From contig NZ_AUFM01000011.1 of the NCBI RefSeq assembly GCF_000426505.1, positions 682,001 through 746,000 on the forward strand: a stretch of 64,000 bases of DNA, written 5' to 3'. This DNA is from Nisaea denitrificans DSM 18348. GTDB lineage: Bacteria; Pseudomonadota; Alphaproteobacteria; Thalassobaculales; Thalassobaculaceae. Below are positions 58,519 through 64,000 of the stretch, piece after piece. Position 1 is the first letter of the stretch. Each line of letters begins with the position of its first letter. The notes below the pieces were generated by a model that did not search any database, was not told where the DNA came from, and was given only the letters and a program-made list of their open reading frames with translations. A program made the position numbers and the translations under genes.

Positions 58519-59964
58519 ATGAGTGAATTTGATCTGGTTATTCGCGGCGGCACGGTCGTCAATGCCTCAGATACGGTGAAGGCCGACGTCGGAATCCGCG
58601 ATGGGCGCATTGTTGCCCTGGGTGAGACGCTGGGCGCGGGCACGAAGGAGCTGGATGCATCCGGCAAGCTGGTCATGCCGGGCGGCGTCGACAGCCATTG
58701 CCATATCGACCAGCCCTCCAGCACTGGCGGCCGGAATGCGGAGACCTTCGAGACCGCGACCCGGTCGGCAGCCTGTGGCGGCACCACCTCTGTAGTTTGT
58801 TTTGCTCCGCAACAGAAAGGCGTCGGGCTGGCCGAGGGCGTTGCCGCCTATCACGAGCGGGCGAAATCCGCCTGCATCGATTACAGCTTCCACATCGTCA
58901 TCAACGATCCGAACGACGCGGTCGTCCATACCGACTTGCCGAAGCTGATCGGGGAGGGGCACCGCTCGATCAAGCTGTTCATGACCTATGCCAGCAACCG
59001 GGTCGATGACGGGCAGATCCTGCGCATTCTGGAAGTGGCACGGCGCAACCAGGCGCTGGTCTGTGTCCATGCCGAGAACCACGACGCCATCATGTTCATG
59101 ACCGAGAAGCTGCTGGCGGCGGGTCATAATGGCACCAAATACCACGCCTGGTGCAAGCCGGCGCTGGTCGAGCGCGAGGCGACCTACCGGATGATCGCGC
59201 TGGCCGAGCTGATGGATCAGCCGATCCAGATATTCCATGTCACTTGCGGTGAGGCAGCGGAGGAAATCCGCCGGGCCCAGCAGCGCGGCCTGAAGATCTT
59301 CGCCGAGACCTGCCCGCAATATTTTGTCCTGACCGAGGACGATCTCGACCGGGACGCGCGGGAAGGTGCGAAATTTCTCTGCTCCCCCGCACCGCGCACC
59401 AAGGCGGAGCAGGAGGCGCTCTGGGACTATGTGAGGTCCGGCACAATCGGCAACGTCACTTCGGATCACGCGCCCTACAATATCGGCGATCCGGACGGCA
59501 AGTTCTGGGCCGGCGACAATGCGCCTTTCAGCTCCATCGCCAACGGCGTGCCGGGGCTGGAAACGCGGATGCCGATCCTGTTCCATGAGGGCGTGGTGAA
59601 AGGCCGGATCGATCTGCAGGAATTTGTCGCCATCACCTCGACCAACGCCGCCAAGCTGTTCGGCCTGCATCCGCAGAAAGGCACGGTCTCGATCGGTGCC
59701 GACGCCGATATCGTGGTCTGGGACGCGGAGAAGAAAACCACCATCAGCCAGGACATCCTGCATCACGCGACAGACTATACGCCCTATGAAGGCATGCAGG
59801 TCACCGGCTGGCCGGCGGCCACGATTGCCCGCGGCTCCGTGGTCTGGAAAGACGGCGAGGATTTCTGCGAGCCTGGCTTCGGCAAGTTCCTCGCACGCGC
59901 GCCCTACGATTACATCAAGCCGCGCGAGGTGTTCCCGACGCCGTTCAATCCCGTTGCGAGCTAA
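58519..59964 (+). CDS. Dihydropyrimidinase (hydantoinase)
   Basis: Opens dihydrouracil, dihydrothymine or hydantoin rings; 481 aa. Metal ligands His60/His62 in VDSHCHIDQP, the bridging carbamylated Lys152 in SIKLFMTY, further ligands in FHVTCGEA and the catalytic Asp316 in TSDHAPYN. The enzyme product, an N-carbamoyl amino acid, is the substrate of the next gene's enzyme. It starts 11 bases after the preceding hydrolase gene. Confidence 0.92.
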   Translation: MSEFDLVIRGGTVVNASDTVKADVGIRDGRIVALGETLGAGTKELDASGKLVMPGGVDSHCHIDQPSSTGGRNAETFETATRSAACGGTTSVVCFAPQQKGVGLAEGVAAYHERAKSACIDYSFHIVINDPNDAVVHTDLPKLIGEGHRSIKLFMTYASNRVDDGQILRILEVARRNQALVCVHAENHDAIMFMTEKLLAAGHNGTKYHAWCKPALVEREATYRMIALAELMDQPIQIFHVTCGEAAEEIRRAQQRGLKIFAETCPQYFVLTEDDLDRDAREGAKFLCSPAPRTKAEQEALWDYVRSGTIGNVTSDHAPYNIGDPDGKFWAGDNAPFSSIANGVPGLETRMPILFHEGVVKGRIDLQEFVAITSTNAAKLFGLHPQKGTVSIGADADIVVWDAEKKTTISQDILHHATDYTPYEGMQVTGWPAATIARGSVVWKDGEDFCEPGFGKFLARAPYDYIKPREVFPTPFNPVAS

Positions 59965-60014
59965 AATTTGATATAGTCCGGCCAAAACCAGAACAACTTG
60001 AACAGGAGAACCCC

Positions 60015-60962
60015 GTGTCCCGCATCGTTACCATTGGCGCCGCTCAGCTAGGCCCCATCGCGCCGGATGAGTCCCGGACCAGTGCTGTCAACCGTATGAT
60101 CGAGCTGCTTAAGCAGGCGGGGGACCGTGGCTGTAATTTTGTCGTCTTTCCGGAGCTTGCCCTGACTACGTTCTTCCCGCGCTATTTCGAGGAAGACATC
60201 TCGCGGATGGATCATCATTACGAGCGGGAAATGCCGAGTGCGGAGACGCGGCCGTTGTTCGAGGCGGCCGCGGAGCGGGGGATCGGGTTTTATCTCGGCT
60301 ATGCGGAGCTGACGCCGGACGGGCACCGCTACAACACCGCGATTCTGGTGGACGAGACCGGCAAGATCACCGGCAAGTACCGCAAGGTGCATCTGCCGGG
60401 GCATTCGGAATACGACCCCAACCGGCCGTGGCAGCATCTGGAGAAGCGGTATTTCGAGCCGGGCGACCTGGGTTTCGGAGTCTGGCGCCAGCATGGCGGC
60501 ATCATCGGCATGGCGATCTGCAACGACCGGCGCTGGCCGGAGACCTACCGAGTGATGAGCCTGAAGGGCGCCGAGCTGATCGTGCTCGGCTACAACACGC
60601 CGGACGTGAATACCTCCGCCTTCGAGCCGAACCATCTCCGCATGTTCCACAATCATCTGACCATGCAGGCCAATGCCTATATGAACTCCGCCTTCGTGGT
60701 CGGCGTGGCGAAAGCCGGGATGGAAGATGGCTGCATGCTGATCGGCGGGTCCTGCATCATCCAGCCCTCGGGCGAGATCGTTAGCCAGGTCTCCTCCGTC
60801 GACGATGAGCTGATCACCTATTCGGCGGATCTGGACCTGGCCAAAATGGGCAAGGAAACGGTGTTCAATTACGCCAAACACCGGCGTATCGAGCATTACG
60901 GCAACATCACCGCGCAGACAGGCGTAGAGCTGCCGCCGGAGCTTTCCGAGGCTGCCGAATAG
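60015..60962 (+). CDS. N-carbamoyl-D-amino-acid hydrolase
   Basis: Nitrilase-superfamily carbamoylase that splits N-carbamoyl D-amino acids into amino acid, ammonia and carbon dioxide; 315 aa. Catalytic triad visible: Glu47 in VFPELALTTFFPRY, Lys124 in YRKVHLPG, Cys169 in GMAICNDRRWPE. The overall length and the segment WQHLEKRYFEPGD match D-carbamoylases rather than beta-ureidopropionases. It completes a ring-opening and carbamoyl-removal pair with the upstream dihydropyrimidinase. Confidence 0.9.
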   Translation: MSRIVTIGAAQLGPIAPDESRTSAVNRMIELLKQAGDRGCNFVVFPELALTTFFPRYFEEDISRMDHHYEREMPSAETRPLFEAAAERGIGFYLGYAELTPDGHRYNTAILVDETGKITGKYRKVHLPGHSEYDPNRPWQHLEKRYFEPGDLGFGVWRQHGGIIGMAICNDRRWPETYRVMSLKGAELIVLGYNTPDVNTSAFEPNHLRMFHNHLTMQANAYMNSAFVVGVAKAGMEDGCMLIGGSCIIQPSGEIVSQVSSVDDELITYSADLDLAKMGKETVFNYAKHRRIEHYGNITAQTGVELPPELSEAAE

Positions 60963-61072
60963 GTCTCACGACCTCGTCAGCGCAGGTGAGGCGGATTTGG
61001 CGCTATAGTGAGAACGCTATAGATGGAAAGTCCGCCCGCCGTTGCGGGGGAGAAACAAGCTCCGGAGTTATC

Positions 61073-61507
61073 ATGCCGCGGTTCGTCCGCCCCTTCCTTG
61101 TGGTCCTGGTTCTGGTCTGCACACTCTTGCCGGAAGCGCGCGCCGATGCCGTGAAGCGGATCCGGGTCGAGGGCGAGCTGATTGATACCTGGTGCTATGT
61201 TACCGAGATCATGTATGCCCGTGGCTCTGCGCATTTCCAATGCGCGGTCTGGTGTGCGGTCGGTGGCATTCCTGTCAGTGTCCGGGCTGATGACGGCACG
61301 CTCTATGTCGTATTGCGGGTCGAGGATGACAGCCAGAATGTCTCCAACCCGGCGATGATCCGGATCCAGAGTCATCGGGTCACCGTCGATGGCGATATGA
61401 TTGAGCGGGACGGGGTGAAATATCTGCTTGTGACCCAGGTGGCCGACGACAAGGGCATTGTCGATCTGACGCACGAGAAGTTCGGTATCCAGCCATGGGG
61501 AATGTGA
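61073..61507 (+). CDS. Small exported protein with Cys/His motif
   Basis: 144 aa. Signal peptide (basic start, FLVVLVLVCTLL, cleavage near ARA-D). The mature domain begins with GELIDTWCYVTEIM, a pattern seen in small secreted beta proteins: Cys41, then His54, Cys57 and Cys61 in GSAHFQCAVWCAVGGIPV. These residues could bind a metal or form disulfides. The ATG at 61073 follows CTCCGGAGTTATC. It precedes a second small exported protein and a SCO copper chaperone, so a copper or oxidase-assembly role is inferred. Confidence 0.65.
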   Translation: MPRFVRPFLVVLVLVCTLLPEARADAVKRIRVEGELIDTWCYVTEIMYARGSAHFQCAVWCAVGGIPVSVRADDGTLYVVLRVEDDSQNVSNPAMIRIQSHRVTVDGDMIERDGVKYLLVTQVADDKGIVDLTHEKFGIQPWGM

Positions 61508-61509
61508 GA

Positions 61510-62040
61510 ATGGGGCGGTTTCGCTCTCTTGCTGTTGCCGTGGTGCTTTGCCTGTCGGCCGCTTCTCCATCCTTCGCGGCTCAGAAATGGGGCATCGATG
61601 GCGAGATGGTCGCGCAGTTCGAGGCAAAAGTGGTCGATCTGCTCTGTGAGCTGCGTGGCGATTGCCCCAAAGCCTGCGGCGGCGGCAAGCGGCAGCTCGG
61701 ATTGGTGCGGGACGACGGCACGCTGTTACTGGCGGTGAAAAGCAACACCCTGTTCGCTGGCGCCACACTGGATCTGTTGCCTTATTGCGGGCAGCGGGTT
61801 GAGGTCGACGGTCTGATCATCTCTCATCCCGCCATGGTGATTTACATGCTGCAACGCCTGCGCAAGCCGGGCGCCACGGAGTGGATCCGGGCTACGGCCT
61901 TCGCCGAGGACTGGAAGCAGCGTAACAAGACTGAGGATGCGAAACGCTGGTTCCGCCGCGACGGCATGGCCAATGATGTGATCGGTACCTTCGGTAAGGT
62001 CGGCCGCCCCGATATCGTCCCCCCGCCGCCCGTGCAATAA
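61510..62040 (+). CDS. Small exported Cys-containing protein, 176 aa
   Basis: Signal peptide (LAVAVVLCLSAASPSFAA, cleavage near AFA/FAA-Q). The mature region has Cys46, Cys52 and Cys56 in LLCELRGDCPKACGGG and Cys93 in LPYCGQRVEVDG, with an overall layout parallel to the preceding protein, suggesting two related metal or disulfide proteins. Start: ATG at 61510, two bases after the previous stop; an ATG at 61495 overlaps it. It is followed three bases later by the SCO gene. Confidence 0.65.
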   Translation: MGRFRSLAVAVVLCLSAASPSFAAQKWGIDGEMVAQFEAKVVDLLCELRGDCPKACGGGKRQLGLVRDDGTLLLAVKSNTLFAGATLDLLPYCGQRVEVDGLIISHPAMVIYMLQRLRKPGATEWIRATAFAEDWKQRNKTEDAKRWFRRDGMANDVIGTFGKVGRPDIVPPPPVQ

Positions 62041-62043
62041 CCG

Positions 62044-62628
62044 ATGATCTTCGTTCGGTTTTTCTCGGCCGGTTTTCTGTTCCTCGCTGCTTTGCTTTCA
62101 AGCCTGCCGGCGGGGGCTGGATCCTTGCGCTTGCCGACCTTGTTCGGTGGCGCGTTCCATCTTACCGACGAGCAAGGACAGCAGGTTACGCCGGATGTCT
62201 ATGCGGGCAAGTTCATGCTGGTCTATTTCGGCTACAGTTATTGCCCGGACATTTGCCCGACCGACCTGACGATCATGGCAGCAGCACTGGATTCATTGGG
62301 GGAGGGCACAGGCCGGATACAGCCACTGCTGATCTCGGTCGACCCGCGCCGAGACACACCGGAGGCGCTCCGAGAGTTCACCGATGCTTTTCACCCCAAC
62401 CTGATCGGGCTGACCGGGACGGAAGCGCAAGTGGTGGCGGCGGCGAAGGCTTACAGGGTGCACCGCCGGAAATTCCAGCTCGACGGTATGTCCGGCGACG
62501 ACTATCTCGTTGACCATTCAACGCTGACCTATCTGATGGGCACGGACGGGCGCTTCCTCAGCATGTTTCCGCGCGGCACCACGTCTGAGCGGATGGCGGA
62601 AGTGCTGAGGAAGTATCTTTCGAACTAA
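62044..62628 (+). CDS. SCO family protein (copper chaperone for cytochrome oxidase)
   Basis: Thioredoxin-fold copper-binding protein, 194 aa. A signal or membrane anchor (FFSAGFLFLAALLSSLPA) is followed by the metal site: Cys67 and Cys71 in GYSYCPDICPTDL, and His158 in LVDHSTLTYLM, the classic SCO set. Relatives deliver copper to the CuA site of cytochrome c oxidase and act as thiol reductases. It is the third gene of a three-gene exported set. Confidence 0.92.
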   Translation: MIFVRFFSAGFLFLAALLSSLPAGAGSLRLPTLFGGAFHLTDEQGQQVTPDVYAGKFMLVYFGYSYCPDICPTDLTIMAAALDSLGEGTGRIQPLLISVDPRRDTPEALREFTDAFHPNLIGLTGTEAQVVAAAKAYRVHRRKFQLDGMSGDDYLVDHSTLTYLMGTDGRFLSMFPRGTTSERMAEVLRKYLSN

Positions 62629-62640
62629 GTTCGGTCCGTC

Positions 62641-63261
62641 TTAATCCGGGCGGTTCATCTCGAAGACTTCACCGACGGCACAATAATCCATGTAACCGAG
62701 GCGGCCGACCGGCTGGTACTTGGTCACGTCGATGCGGCCATCGGCGACATATTTTTCGTCGATATGAATACCGACAACTTCGCCGAGTATCATTCGATTG
62801 ACCACGGTGTCGCTGACGGACGGTAGCTCGATTGTTTTCAGGTACTTGCACTCGAGATGCACCGGCGCGTCCTTGACCCGGAGCGGCTTGATGAACTGCG
62901 ACGGTATTCCTTCGAGGCCGGCATGCTGCATCTCGTCGGTGCCATGCGGAAAATGAATGGCGGTCTGGTTCATCTGCTGTGCCTGCGCCTTGCCGACGAT
63001 ATTGCAGACGAACTCGCCGGTTTTTGCTGCGTTCAGCGCGCTGTCCTTCGGCGATCCGTCCGGCCGGGAGCCGCTGGAGAAGATCACGCAGGGCGGGGCC
63101 CAGGACACAGCATTGAAGAAGCTGTAGGGAGCAAGGTTCGTGACGCCGTTTTCGTCAATGGTCGAGATCCAGCCGATTGGCCGCGGCGAGATGGTCGCCT
63201 TGAACGGGTCGAAGGTGAAACCGTGGTTCTTGTGATCGCCGGGCTCGAAAAACATGTACAT
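62641..63261 (-). CDS. Flavin reductase family protein
   Basis: FMN-binding split-barrel protein of 206 aa. Flavin-binding marks are ATISPRPIGWISTIDENG, NLAPYSFFNAVSWAPPCVIFS and the loop near KDSALNAAKTGEFVCNIV. Relatives reduce flavins for monooxygenases or bind FMN. The ATG at 63261 (MYMFFEPGDHKNHG) follows AGGGAAC; the frame to 63345 adds an implausible leader. The Tyr/His details do not reveal the substrate. It converges with the SCO gene. Confidence 0.87.
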   Translation of the reverse strand: MYMFFEPGDHKNHGFTFDPFKATISPRPIGWISTIDENGVTNLAPYSFFNAVSWAPPCVIFSSGSRPDGSPKDSALNAAKTGEFVCNIVGKAQAQQMNQTAIHFPHGTDEMQHAGLEGIPSQFIKPLRVKDAPVHLECKYLKTIELPSVSDTVVNRMILGEVVGIHIDEKYVADGRIDVTKYQPVGRLGYMDYCAVGEVFEMNRPD

Positions 63262-63394
63262 GTTCCCTGTTCTTAACTTTTTCGTTCCAGCGGAATGCCA
63301 CAAAGCCCCCGGCCGTGCAACGCCGGGCGGTCGCACGGGTGCCATTCCCTAGGGTCGCGGATCATGCTACCGCAAGGTCTGGAGAGGAGCACCG

Positions 63395-64000
63395 ATGACC
63401 TCATCGCCGGAAGATGACAAAGCCCTGCTGGAAAACCTTCGTGCCGAGTTCGGCAAGAAGGAGACCATGGAGCGGTTGTTTCATACGGTCATTCCGCATC
63501 TGGAAGAAGGCAAGCGGACGCTGGTTTACATCCTGGCGCAGGTCGACCGGATCGGTCATACGGCAATGGAGCCGTTCTTCCTGAAGACCCTCTTCGGCCC
63601 GCACTACGACCGCATCATTCTGATTACGGGGCAAGGCGAGGGGGCTGGCTATAATCCCTTCATCCTGCAATGCCCAGGGCCAGAATTCGTGCATGTACCG
63701 ACATCCGATCCGATCCTACCGATGCTCGGCTTCCTCGATGGCGGTGTGCACGATCTGAAGCTCTTTCATCTTTGCCTTGCCTCGCCACAGCGAGTCATCC
63801 GCGATTTCGGACGTCATGTGACGACCGGTGGCGATGTCCGTTACTTCGAGCTGCCGGATAGCATTCGCGCGACCGGGGAGGCGTTTCTGGAGAATGTCGG
63901 CATGCCGGCTGGCTCGCGTTTCGTTACCCTACATGCCCGCGACATGAGCTATCTGCCGGAAAAGGCGCACCACGTTTTCCGTTGTGCCGATATTCACACC
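63395..64000 (+). CDS. Probable TIGR04372-type glycosyltransferase (3' end missing)
   Basis: The frame from ATG 63395, behind GGAGAGGAGCACCG, is open to the end of the window: 202 residues. QVDRIGHTAMEPFFL near residue 50 and RFVTLHARDMSYLPEKAHHVFRCADI split over the last 30 residues resemble the sugar-transferase family TIGR04372 (RIGHLA and a later H-x-R and R-x-x-DI pattern). The family acts on cell-surface glycans. The assignment is from memory of motifs and the C-terminal half is not visible. Confidence 0.55.
   Translation, partial: MTSSPEDDKALLENLRAEFGKKETMERLFHTVIPHLEEGKRTLVYILAQVDRIGHTAMEPFFLKTLFGPHYDRIILITGQGEGAGYNPFILQCPGPEFVHVPTSDPILPMLGFLDGGVHDLKLFHLCLASPQRVIRDFGRHVTTGGDVRYFELPDSIRATGEAFLENVGMPAGSRFVTLHARDMSYLPEKAHHVFRCADIHT

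Noticed and set aside
58567-59985. 472-codon frame opposite the dihydropyrimidinase gene
   Set aside because: It is antisense to a gene with all catalytic residues, with no ribosome site or recognisable domain.

Overview
The window is chromosomal DNA of an alphaproteobacterium, most likely a member of the Rhodospirillales or a close relative. This is inferred from G+C-rich coding DNA, GGAG-type ribosome binding sites and several gene orders typical of the class: merR followed by tRNA-Pro; ppiD-trpE divergent from tpiA-secG-pyrG-kdsA; eno-ftsB-pdhA-pdhB-pdhC-lpdA-lipA-coq10; and dusB-ntrB-ntrC-ntrY-ntrX-trkA-hfq-hflX. A lipoyl domain on pyruvate dehydrogenase E1-beta and a fused IspDF enzyme also fit. 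I see no prophage, insertion sequence, integrase, CRISPR array or rRNA. About 58 protein genes and two tRNAs fill nearly all the sequence, and no gap between genes exceeds about 250 bases.

Bases 1-15100 hold a truncated MerR regulator, tRNA-Pro(GGG), two small unknown proteins, an MFS transporter, trpE coupled to the periplasmic folding factor PpiD, then triosephosphate isomerase, SecG, CTP synthase, KDO-8-phosphate synthase, a TPR protein, an acetyltransferase that looks acquired and sits beside a palindromic repeat, a cupin, enolase and FtsB. Bases 15200-22320 hold the complete pyruvate dehydrogenase complex with lipoyl synthase. An AT-rich near-perfect palindrome lies in front of it, and hairpins lie between its genes.

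Bases 22400-27620 hold a divergent LysR/PLP-lyase pair, then CinA-PgpA-IspDF and a CcsA-like membrane protein. Bases 27700-39800 form the nitrogen-regulation block: DusB, NtrB/NtrC, NtrY/NtrX, the potassium channel subunit TrkA, a HAD phosphatase, Hfq with a hairpin leader, HflX and an inositol-phosphatase family enzyme. The NtrX here lacks the sigma54-contact GAFTGA loop. ArgC, MazG, a secreted unknown protein, tRNA-Leu(UAA), IlvE and an MFS transporter follow.

Bases 45200-50120 are the least understood part. Five minus-strand genes lie in a row: a two-helix membrane protein, an HD-domain phosphohydrolase, and three proteins of 420, about 372 and 463 residues that I cannot place in any family. 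This is the best candidate for an undescribed system. Bases 50200-64000 are accessory metabolism: transporters, a SPOR lipoprotein, four consecutive amide or amidine hydrolase genes (YtcJ-like, deaminase-like, dihydropyrimidinase, N-carbamoyl-D-amino-acid hydrolase), a SCO copper chaperone preceded by two small Cys-containing exported proteins, a flavin reductase-like protein, and the start of a probable TIGR04372-type glycosyltransferase cut by the window end.
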